Origin: Xylanimonas oleitrophica
GTDB lineage: Bacteria > Actinomycetota > Actinomycetes > Actinomycetales > Cellulomonadaceae
DNA: 64,000 nucleotides
Assembly (NCBI RefSeq): GCF_003244315.1
Contig: NZ_QKWH01000001.1
Location: 310,001-374,000 of the forward strand
Direction of reading: 5' to 3'
Of this stretch, positions 57,731 to 64,000 are shown piece by piece. Position numbers and translations under genes: made by a program. Under the pieces are notes generated by a model. That model ran no database searches. It saw nothing but the letters and a program-made list of their open reading frames with translations, and was not told the DNA's origin. Position 1 is the first letter of the stretch. The number at the start of each line of letters is the position of its first letter.

Positions 57731-57736
57731 TAGACT
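57731..57736 (+). promoter_or_regulatory. Leaderless -10 element for the cyclase gene
   Basis: TAGACT with a 6-nt spacer to GTG 57743. Confidence 0.55.
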
Positions 57737-57742
57737 GGCGAC

Positions 57743-58798
57743 GTGACGAGCGACACCTCCACCGGCGCCGGCGAACCCGCGGTCTCGCCCGACGCCAGCG
57801 TCGACACCGCGGCCCGCATCGACCAGGAGATCCTCGGCGGCCCCCGCCGGTACACGCTCGACGACCTCGTGGAGGGCACCGGACTCTCGGCGGAGTTCAT
57901 CGCCGGCTACTGGCGCTGGCTGGGCCTGCCCGTGCAGCACCCCACCGCCCGCTGGTTCACCGAGTCCGACATGGACGCCCTGCGCGAGATCGCCGAGCTC
58001 TCGTCCGACGAGAACCTCGACGAGCAGGCCCTGCGCACCCTCGTGCGCTCCCTCGGCCACAGCACCGAGCGTCTCGCGCTGTGGCAGGTCGAGGCCTTCG
58101 TCGAGCATCTCGGGCGCGAGTACTCGCTCGACGACGTCAGCGCCCGCCTCACGACCATCGACCGCATGCCGCGGCTGGCCGACGTGCTCGCCCGCCAGCT
58201 CGAGCACGCCTGGCGCCGCCAGCTCGCCGCCGTCACCGGCCGGCTCGCCACCGAGTTCGCCGGCGCTCGCGGCGAGGACCGCGCCGACGAGCACCAGCTG
58301 CCCCTGAGGCGCGCCGTCGGGTTCGCCGACATCGTCAGCTTCACCAAGCGCACCGCCGGCCTCGGGTCGCACGAGCTCAGCGAGTTCGTGCAGAACTTCG
58401 AGACCCGGGCCCGCGACGTCGTCATCGAGGCCGGCGGGCGCGTGGTCAAGACGGTGGGCGACGCCGTCCTGTTCATCGCCGACGACGTCACCACGGGGGC
58501 CGAGGTGGCCCTCGGCCTGGCCACCCCCCACCCCAGCGGCATGGAGATCCCCGTGCGCGTCGGGTTCGTCTGGGGCCGGGTGCTCTCCCGGTTCGGCGAC
58601 GTGTTCGGCCCCTCGGTCAACCTCGCCTCGCGGCTGACCGAGCTCTCCGACTCCGGCCAGGTCCTCGTGGACCCGCCCACCGCGGCCCTGCTGGCCACCT
58701 CGTCGCGCTACGCCCTCACCGAGCAGCCCGAGACGGAGGTCCAGGGGCTCGGCTCCCTGCGGCCGGTGCGGCTCCAGCGCTCCTACACCGGGGCGTGA
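57743..58798 (+). CDS. Class III adenylate cyclase with N-terminal regulatory domain (Rv1264-like)
   Basis: 351 residues, soluble. A helical N-terminal domain of about 180 residues resembles the regulatory part of Rv1264-type cyclases. The catalytic domain keeps metal ligands D196 (GFADIVSFT) and D240 (KTVGDAV), the ATP-selecting K236, and the transition-state pair N293 and R297 (NLASR). It is therefore expected to make cAMP as a homodimer. A CRP-like site stands before sdhCDAB in the same window. Confidence 0.88.
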   Translation: MTSDTSTGAGEPAVSPDASVDTAARIDQEILGGPRRYTLDDLVEGTGLSAEFIAGYWRWLGLPVQHPTARWFTESDMDALREIAELSSDENLDEQALRTLVRSLGHSTERLALWQVEAFVEHLGREYSLDDVSARLTTIDRMPRLADVLARQLEHAWRRQLAAVTGRLATEFAGARGEDRADEHQLPLRRAVGFADIVSFTKRTAGLGSHELSEFVQNFETRARDVVIEAGGRVVKTVGDAVLFIADDVTTGAEVALGLATPHPSGMEIPVRVGFVWGRVLSRFGDVFGPSVNLASRLTELSDSGQVLVDPPTAALLATSSRYALTEQPETEVQGLGSLRPVRLQRSYTGA

Positions 58799-58817
58799 CG
58801 GCCTGACTGCCTGACAG

Positions 58818-59624
58818 CTACCGGGACCGCGGCGGTGCCGGTGCTGCCGGCGTGCGGGGGAGGTCGGCGTCGAGCGGCTCGGGCTCCGGATCGAGAAGGC
58901 TCGGCCCGTCGTTGCGCACCGAGCTCACCAGCGGGCGCACGGGGCGCAGGTCGAACTCCTCGAGCGGGGAGCCCAGCAGCCGGGCAGCCTGCTCGGCACC
59001 CACCGCGGGGTCGAGCCACTCGTCCCACGCCTCGCCGGGCAGCGCCACGGGCATCCGGTCGTGCAGGTGCGCCATCGGGGCGCTCGCGGCGGTGGTGACG
59101 ATCGTGGTGGAGACGAGCCAGCGGTCCGGGTCGTCGTCGGCCCTGGACGGGTCGCGCCAGAACTCGTACAGCCCGGCGAGCAGCACCGGGTCGTCGCCGC
59201 GGTGGATCCAGTACGGCTGCTTGGCCGCCTTCGCCCGGGGCGCGGCGCCGGGCGGCAGCGGCAGCCGGCGCCACTCGTAGTAGCCGTCAGCCGGCACCAG
59301 GCAGCGGCGCACGGCGAGCGGCTTGGCGAAGGCCCGCTTGGTGAGCAGCGTCTCGGAGCGGGCGTTGATCATGCGCGGGCCGACGGAGGGGTCCTTGGCC
59401 CAGCCGGGCACCAGCCCCCAGCGGGCGACCTGCAGCGACCGCGTGATCTCGCCCGTGCTGCGGCCCTCGACGCGAGCGGGGCGTTCCACCACGATGCGCA
59501 CGTCGTCGGTGGGAGCGACGTTCCACGACGGCGGCAGGAGCCGGGCGTCCTCGGCGAGCTCGGCGAGGGCGACGTCGTCGGCGAGGTCCTGGGCGTCACG
59601 GAAGGAGGCGTATCTGCCGCACAT
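58818..59624 (-). CDS. SRAP-domain protein (YedK/HMCES-like abasic-site sensor)
   Basis: 268 residues. Begins MCGRY, so after Met removal the catalytic Cys forms a thiazolidine link to abasic sites in single-stranded DNA. WNVAPTDDVRIV, WGLVPGWAKD, INARSETL, CLVPADGYYEWRR and MPVALPGEAWDEWL are all SRAP landmarks. Protects abasic sites at replication forks. The C-terminal 40 residues are Pro-rich and family-external. GAAGAT lies six nt before the ATG. Confidence 0.94.
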   Translation of the reverse strand: MCGRYASFRDAQDLADDVALAELAEDARLLPPSWNVAPTDDVRIVVERPARVEGRSTGEITRSLQVARWGLVPGWAKDPSVGPRMINARSETLLTKRAFAKPLAVRRCLVPADGYYEWRRLPLPPGAAPRAKAAKQPYWIHRGDDPVLLAGLYEFWRDPSRADDDPDRWLVSTTIVTTAASAPMAHLHDRMPVALPGEAWDEWLDPAVGAEQAARLLGSPLEEFDLRPVRPLVSSVRNDGPSLLDPEPEPLDADLPRTPAAPAPPRSR

Positions 59625-59676
59625 GCCTCCATCTTCCCGTCAGCCTCCGACGGCGAAGGGCTCGTAACGTTTCGAC

Positions 59677-59682
59677 TAGGAT
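59677..59682 (+). promoter_or_regulatory. Leaderless -10 element for the Bcr-type MFS gene
   Basis: TAGGAT with a 7-nt spacer to ATG 59690; an ATG at 59681 overlaps the hexamer and is not preferred. Confidence 0.5.
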
Positions 59683-59689
59683 GGCGGCC

Positions 59690-60922
59690 ATGCCCGACCA
59701 GCTTCCGTCCTCACGCGCGCACGGCCGCAGCGCGGCCAAGTGGGTGCTCATGCTCGGGGCGCTGGCCGCGCTGCCGGCGTTCACCGTCGACATGTACCTG
59801 CCGTCGCTGCCCGACGTCGCCCGGGAGCTCGGCTCGACCGACACGCTCGCGCAGCTGACCATCTCCGCCATGCTCGTGGGCGGTGGTGTCGGGCAGCTGG
59901 TCATCGGGCCGCTCTCCGACAGGTTCGGCCGCCGCACCCCGCTGCTGTGGGGCCTGGTGCTGCAGGTCGTCACCTCGATCCTGTGCGCCGTCGCCACCGA
60001 CATGGGCGTGCTCATCGCGCTGCGCCTGCTCCAGGGCTTCTGCAACGCCGCGTGCGGCGTGGCCGCCGTCGCGGTGGTCCGCGACCGGTTCGTGGGGGCC
60101 GAGGCCGCCCGCATCCTGTCCCGGCTCATGCTCGTCATCGGTGTCGCACCCATGCTCGCGCCGACGCTGGGCTCGGCCATCGCCGCCCACACCTCCTGGC
60201 GCTGGATCTTCGCCGTCCTCGCCCTCCTCGGCGTCGTGCTGGGTCTCGTCGTCCTCCTCGTCATGCCCGAGACGCTGCCGCCCGCGCGGCGTCGCCCGGG
60301 TGGTGCCCGCTCCGCGCTCACCGGCTACGGCACCCTCCTGCGCGACCGCCAGTTCATGGCGCTGGCCGTCATCCCCGGCCTCGGCATGGCCGTGCTCATG
60401 AGCTACGTGGTCGGCTCCCCGTTCGTGTTCCAGGAGCACTTCGGTCTCGGCAAGGGCCAGTTCGCGCTCCTGTTCGCCGTCAACGGGCTCGGGCTGGTGG
60501 TCTCCGCCCAGATCAACGCCGCGCTGGTGCGCCGTGTGGCCCCGGTGCGTCTCCTGCGCGCCGGCCTCGTGCTCCAGGCCCTGTGCGCCGTGCTGCTCCT
60601 GGTCGTCGCCGTCACCGAGGCCGGCGGGCTGCTGGGGCTCCTCGTGGTGCTGTGGTGCGTGCTCGCCTTCCAGGGGCTGATCCCCGCGAACGCCTCGGCG
60701 CTCGCCATGTCCCGGCACGGGGAGATCGCCGGGTCGGCCGCCGCCGTGATCGGCGCCGTGCAGTCCGGGGTGTCCGGCCTGGTCAGCCCGCTCGTCGGCC
60801 TGCTGGGCGGTGGCGCGGTGGCGATGTCGGTGGTCATGCTCGCCGCGGTGCTGGGTGCCATCGTGGTGCTCGCCGCCGCCACGCCCGCCTTCCGCAAGGG
60901 CGGGTGGCACCTGGCCGCCTGA
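59690..60922 (+). CDS. MFS drug-resistance transporter, Bcr/CflA family
   Basis: 410 residues, twelve membrane segments. FTVDMYLPSLPDVARELGST is the Bcr/CflA first-helix block, GPLSDRFGRRTPLL is motif A, and LRLLQGFCNAACGVAAVAVVRD follows. A proton-driven exporter; relatives confer bicyclomycin or chloramphenicol tolerance, but the substrate here is unknown. Leaderless ATG. It converges with nothing and is followed by the PHO-like repeats of the next gene. Confidence 0.92.
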   Translation: MPDQLPSSRAHGRSAAKWVLMLGALAALPAFTVDMYLPSLPDVARELGSTDTLAQLTISAMLVGGGVGQLVIGPLSDRFGRRTPLLWGLVLQVVTSILCAVATDMGVLIALRLLQGFCNAACGVAAVAVVRDRFVGAEAARILSRLMLVIGVAPMLAPTLGSAIAAHTSWRWIFAVLALLGVVLGLVVLLVMPETLPPARRRPGGARSALTGYGTLLRDRQFMALAVIPGLGMAVLMSYVVGSPFVFQEHFGLGKGQFALLFAVNGLGLVVSAQINAALVRRVAPVRLLRAGLVLQALCAVLLLVVAVTEAGGLLGLLVVLWCVLAFQGLIPANASALAMSRHGEIAGSAAAVIGAVQSGVSGLVSPLVGLLGGGAVAMSVVMLAAVLGAIVVLAAATPAFRKGGWHLAA

Positions 60923-60958
60923 CGCCAGGGCACCACGACGCCCAGCGGGCATCCAGGA

Positions 60959-61013
60959 ATTCACCCGCTCGCCGACGGCGGTTCACAGGCTCGTGGTGGC
61001 GCCCTCACCCGGT
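60959..61013 (+). promoter_or_regulatory. PHO-box-like repeats before the phytase/GDPD gene
   Basis: ATTCACC (60959), GTTCACA (60981) and CCTCACC (61003) recur at exactly 22-bp steps, matching GTTCACC at 6, 6 and 5 of 7 positions. Same spacing as the perfect pair at 3808. Intervening 11-mers are degenerate. Confidence 0.4.
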
Positions 61014-61030
61014 CGGGGTGAGATCCGGGC

Positions 61031-63328
61031 ATGCGAACCACACTCGTGCGCACGGTCGCGGCCACCATCGCCGCGACGCTCCTGCTTCCCTCGGCCGCGG
61101 TCGCCGCCGAGAAGGGCGCCGGCCACGGCGACGCCGCTCGTGGTGGGAAGGGCTCCACCACCACCCACGTCCAGCCCACCCTGGTCGGCCGCGCCACGCT
61201 GCCGGCCGACTTCCTCGCGGACGGGCCGCCGTCGGGCGCCGCCATGACACCCGCCAACGGGCGCCAGGGCCCGCTGCCCGGCCAGGTGATCCCCGGCTTC
61301 TCCGCCATGGTCGACAACGGCGACGGCACCTTCTGGGCCCAGCCGGACAACGGGTTCGGCTCCAAGAGCAACTCCGCCGACTTCCTGCTGCGCAACTACC
61401 TGGTCAAACCGCACTGGGACACCGGCGAGGCGGCGAAGGGCAAGGGCAAGGGCAAGGGCGGCAAGCCGGGCACGGGCAGCGGTGACATCGACGTGCTGCG
61501 CCACATCACCTACAACGACCGCAACCGGGTGCTCGACTTCCCGATCGTCAACGAGGACACGCCCGACCGGCTGCTCACCGGCGCAGACTTCGACGTCGAG
61601 TCCGTGGTGCTCGCCAAGGACGGCACGTTCTGGGTGGGGGAGGAGTTCGGGCCCTTCATCCTCCACTTCGACGCCGACGGCACGCTGCTGTCGAAGCCGT
61701 ACCCCATGCCGGGCGGCCGCAAGGCGGCCGACAACCCGTACCGGGGGCAGGACGAGGAGCCCACCGTGCGCTCCAGCCGAGGCTTCGAGGCCATGTCCGC
61801 CTCGCCCGACGGTCGCTACCTGTACCCGGTGGCCGAGGGCGTCTACCCGGACGACCCGGACCAGCGGCGCCGCGAGGTGCTCGAGTTCGACACCCGCAAG
61901 GGCCAGTACACCGGCCGGACCTGGAGCTACCAGGCCGACCAGGAGGCCAACGTGATCGGCGACTCGTTCACCGTGGGCAAGGACCGGTTCTGGTTCGTGG
62001 AGCGTGACGACTTCCAGGGCGCCGCCTCCGTGACCAAGCGCGTCTACGAGGTGGACCTGCGCCGCACCGACCACGAGGGGTACGTCACCAAGTCGCTCGT
62101 GCTCGACGCCCTGCGGATCGAGAACCCGCACCGCATCGACGCCGGCGAGGGCTACGGGCTGGGAGAGACGTACTCGCTGCCCGTCCAGTCGTTCGAGACG
62201 GTGCTGCGCCTCAAGGACGGCCGCGTGTTGATCGGCAACGACAACAACTATCCCGGCAACGACTCGCGCGTGCCCGGCACGCCCGACGACACCGAGATGG
62301 TGGTGGTCGAGCTCAAGAAGGTGCGCTCGCAGGACGCCGGCGTGCCCGTCGTCGCCCACCGTGGCGCCTCCGGCTACCGCCCCGAGCACACCCTGGCCGC
62401 CTACCAGGAGGCCATCCTCCAGGGCGCCGACTACATCGAGCCCGACGTCGTCGCCACCAAGGACGGCGTTCTCGTGGCCCGCCACGAGAACGAGATCGGC
62501 GCCACCACGAACGTCGCCGACCACCCCGAGTTCGCCGACCGCCGCACCACCAAGACCATCGACGGGCGGCCCGTCACCGGCTGGTTCACCGAGGACTTCA
62601 CCCTCGCCGAGCTGCGCACCCTGCGCGCCAAGGAGCGCATCCCCGCGACCCGGCCCCAGAACACCGAGTTCGACGGCCTCTACCAGGTGCCCACGCTCGA
62701 CGAGGTCATGGACCTCGCACGCCACTCGCGCACCCTCACCGGCAAGCCCGTCGGCGTCTACCCCGAGACCAAGCACCCCACGTACTTCGCCTCCATCGGC
62801 CTGCCCCTCGAGGAACCCCTCGTCCACGAGCTGCGCAACAACGGCCTCGACTCCGCCAAGGCGCCTGTCATCGTGCAGTCGTTCGAGACCGGCAACCTGC
62901 GCAAGCTCGACCGGCTCACCAAGGTGCGTCTCGCGCAGCTGGTCTCCAGCAGCGGCGCACCCTACGACCTGGTCGCCGCCGGGGACCGGCGCACCTACGC
63001 CGACCTGGTCACCCCCGCCGGCCTGCGCGAGATCGCCCGCTACGCCGACGCCGTCGGGCTCGAGAAGAACGTCATGATCCCGCGCCAGGCCGACGGCACC
63101 CTCGGCCGCCCGACGCCGGTGATCCGCGACGCGCACCGCGCCGGTCTCGAGGTGCACGGCTGGACCTTCCGCCGGGAGAACCAGTTCCTGCCCGCCGAGC
63201 ACCGCTCCTCTGCCGACCCCCACGGCATCGGCGACGTCGAGGGCGAGATCCGTGCGTTCCTGCGCGCCGGCATGGACGGGTTCTTCACCGACAACCCCGA
63301 CCTGGGTGTCGCCGCGCTGCGCCCCTGA
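61031..63328 (+). CDS. Secreted phytase-like esterase / glycerophosphodiester phosphodiesterase fusion
   Basis: 765 residues. Signal peptide MRTTLVRTVAATIAATLLLPSAAVA, then an esterase-like-activity-of-phytase domain (about 45-430) and a GDPD domain from about 439 (VVAHRGASGYRPEHT with H443; YIEPDVVATKDGVLVARHE). A Lys/Gly repeat EAAKGKGKGKGGKPG near residue 135 is an odd basic insertion. Predicted to release phosphate or glycerol phosphate outside the cell. GGTGAG before ATG 61031 is a modest ribosome site. PHO-like repeats lie upstream and a hairpin follows. Confidence 0.88.
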   Translation: MRTTLVRTVAATIAATLLLPSAAVAAEKGAGHGDAARGGKGSTTTHVQPTLVGRATLPADFLADGPPSGAAMTPANGRQGPLPGQVIPGFSAMVDNGDGTFWAQPDNGFGSKSNSADFLLRNYLVKPHWDTGEAAKGKGKGKGGKPGTGSGDIDVLRHITYNDRNRVLDFPIVNEDTPDRLLTGADFDVESVVLAKDGTFWVGEEFGPFILHFDADGTLLSKPYPMPGGRKAADNPYRGQDEEPTVRSSRGFEAMSASPDGRYLYPVAEGVYPDDPDQRRREVLEFDTRKGQYTGRTWSYQADQEANVIGDSFTVGKDRFWFVERDDFQGAASVTKRVYEVDLRRTDHEGYVTKSLVLDALRIENPHRIDAGEGYGLGETYSLPVQSFETVLRLKDGRVLIGNDNNYPGNDSRVPGTPDDTEMVVVELKKVRSQDAGVPVVAHRGASGYRPEHTLAAYQEAILQGADYIEPDVVATKDGVLVARHENEIGATTNVADHPEFADRRTTKTIDGRPVTGWFTEDFTLAELRTLRAKERIPATRPQNTEFDGLYQVPTLDEVMDLARHSRTLTGKPVGVYPETKHPTYFASIGLPLEEPLVHELRNNGLDSAKAPVIVQSFETGNLRKLDRLTKVRLAQLVSSSGAPYDLVAAGDRRTYADLVTPAGLREIARYADAVGLEKNVMIPRQADGTLGRPTPVIRDAHRAGLEVHGWTFRRENQFLPAEHRSSADPHGIGDVEGEIRAFLRAGMDGFFTDNPDLGVAALRP

Positions 63329-63356
63329 CCCACCCACCGGCACCACCTACCCGGCA

Positions 63357-63386
63357 GGGCCCGGGCCGCCACCGCGGCCCGGGCCC
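63357..63386 (+). terminator. Terminator after the phytase/GDPD gene
   Basis: A perfect 13-bp stem (63357-63369 with 63374-63386) around CACC. Confidence 0.85.
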
Positions 63387-63429
63387 CGCCACACCCCGTC
63401 CCCACCGGCGTGATCGGCCTCCCACCCCC

Positions 63430-63435
63430 TAGGGT
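63430..63435 (+). promoter_or_regulatory. Leaderless -10 element for the LCP gene
   Basis: TAGGGT with a 6-nt spacer to GTG 63442. Confidence 0.55.
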
Positions 63436-63441
63436 CGGAGC

Positions 63442-64000
63442 GTGCCCACCACCCTGCCGCGGCACGCGGCCCACCGGCGTGCCCACCGCATCGCGCGCGG
63501 CACCGCCATGGTCCTCACCGCCGTGCTCGCGTTCGCCGGAACCGGCGCCGTCGCCGCATACCTCGACTTCAAGGACGACATCGACGTCTCCGACGTCGAC
63601 GCGCTCCTCGGCACCGACAGGGCGACGCCGTCGCGCGACCCTGACGACCCGTTCAGCGGACGAGCCCTCAACATCCTCGTCATGGGCACCGACTACCGCG
63701 GCGAGGGCAACGACGCGCTCGCCGGGGACGGCGACGAGTTCCACTCTGACACCACGCTGCTCGTGCACGTCGCCGGGGACCGCAGCCGCATGGAGATCGT
63801 CTCTATCCCGCGCGACTCCCTCGTCGACATCCCGGCCTGCCCGCTGCCCGGCGGCGGCCAGAGCTCCCCGCGCCGCAACGCCATGTTCAACTCCGCCTTC
63901 GCCATCGGCGGCGGGCCCAGCAAGGACGTCACCGGCGCCGCCGCATGCACCATCCGCACCGTCGAGACCCTCACCGGGGTGCCCATCACCGACCACGTCG
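63442..64000 (+). CDS. LytR-CpsA-Psr (LCP) family protein, 5' part (cut by window edge)
   Basis: 186 codons visible. A basic cytoplasmic start, one membrane helix (MVLTAVLAFAGTGAVAAYL, about 23-41) and the beginning of an LCP domain: LNILVMGTDYRG, SDTTLLVHV, MEIVSIPRDSLVDIP and NAMFNSAFAIGG. These enzymes attach teichoic acids, arabinogalactan or other glycans to peptidoglycan from undecaprenyl-phosphate carriers. The rest lies beyond 64000. Leaderless GTG. Confidence 0.93.
   Translation, partial: MPTTLPRHAAHRRAHRIARGTAMVLTAVLAFAGTGAVAAYLDFKDDIDVSDVDALLGTDRATPSRDPDDPFSGRALNILVMGTDYRGEGNDALAGDGDEFHSDTTLLVHVAGDRSRMEIVSIPRDSLVDIPACPLPGGGQSSPRRNAMFNSAFAIGGGPSKDVTGAAACTIRTVETLTGVPITDHV

Noticed and set aside
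61431-61480. Short tandem AAGGGC repeats as a CRISPR or regulatory repeat
   Set aside because: They encode the Lys-Gly stretch inside the phytase/GDPD reading frame and lack spacers.

Overview
The window is dense, very GC-rich actinobacterial chromosome (third codon positions almost all G or C, many GTG starts). The gene order follows two conserved actinobacterial blocks. In Mycobacterium tuberculosis terms, the left part resembles Rv1177-Rv1178 plus Rv1201c-Rv1224 (ferredoxin, dapC-like, dapD/dapE, LOG-like, folP2, DUF3117, methyltransferase, sigE-rseA-htrA-tatB). The middle and right resemble Rv3279c-Rv3319 (birA, accD, accE, maf, biotin carboxylase, flavoprotein reductase, punA, phosphosugar mutase, add, deoA, cdd, sdhCDAB). 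GC content and style suggest Micrococcales, perhaps the Cellulomonas/Promicromonospora group; that placement is inference. I see no rRNA, tRNA, CRISPR array, insertion sequence, prophage or attachment site.

Layout. 1-3.8 kb: end of an unidentified gene, a small SH3-like protein, 7Fe ferredoxin, DapC, citrate synthase. 3.8-8 kb: a four-gene ABC importer (lipoprotein, two permeases, ATPase) behind a direct repeat that looks like a PhoP box. 8-13.2 kb: lysozyme-like membrane protein, DapD, DapE, LOG-like protein, FolP2-like protein. 13.3-20.7 kb: DUF3117, methyltransferase, envelope-stress module sigE-antisigma-htrA, tatB, trpS, 2'-5' RNA ligase-like protein, YihY. 20.8-24.3 kb: sdhCDAB on the minus strand. 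24.6-27 kb: manC and an M20 amidohydrolase. 27.1-41.3 kb: nucleoside uptake (BMP lipoprotein, ATPase, two permeases) and salvage (cdd, deoA, add, deoC; on the other strand punA and a phosphosugar mutase), interrupted by an orphan C39-like protein, an acidic protein and an iron-regulated siderophore-interacting protein. 41.3-45.2 kb: flavoprotein reductase, hypothetical protein, NUDIX, MFS exporter. 45.3-56.1 kb: acyl-CoA carboxylase genes (alpha, beta, epsilon) with birA, interleaved with a GGDEF-EAL protein, Maf, an AEC transporter and a DUF885 peptidase. 56.2-64 kb: alpha/beta hydrolase with divergent TetR regulator, class III adenylate cyclase, SRAP protein, Bcr-type MFS, a secreted phytase-like/GDPD fusion, and an LCP protein cut by the right edge.

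How they work together. DapC, DapD and DapE are three steps of the succinylase route to diaminopimelate and lysine. GltA and SdhCDAB are TCA-cycle enzymes. The nucleoside importer feeds deaminases (Cdd, Add), phosphorylases (DeoA, PNP) and DeoC, moving ribose or deoxyribose phosphate into central carbon. The carboxylase subunits and BirA make malonyl/methylmalonyl-CoA for lipids. SigE, its anti-sigma factor and HtrA form an extracytoplasmic stress circuit.

The most notable signals are regulatory. Nineteen start codons have a -10-like hexamer (mostly TAGNNT) ending 6-7 nt upstream, implying widespread leaderless transcription. One such signal serves a 20-codon ORF that overlaps the nucleoside-binding lipoprotein gene. 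GTTCACC-like repeats at exact 22-bp spacing precede both the ABC importer and the phytase/GDPD gene, suggesting a shared phosphate regulon. A DtxR/IdeR box, a CRP/GlxR-like site, twin TetR operators and two unassigned palindromes (gltA; accD/birA) are also visible. I found no clearly new multi-gene defence or biosynthetic system; most of the window is conserved housekeeping sequence.
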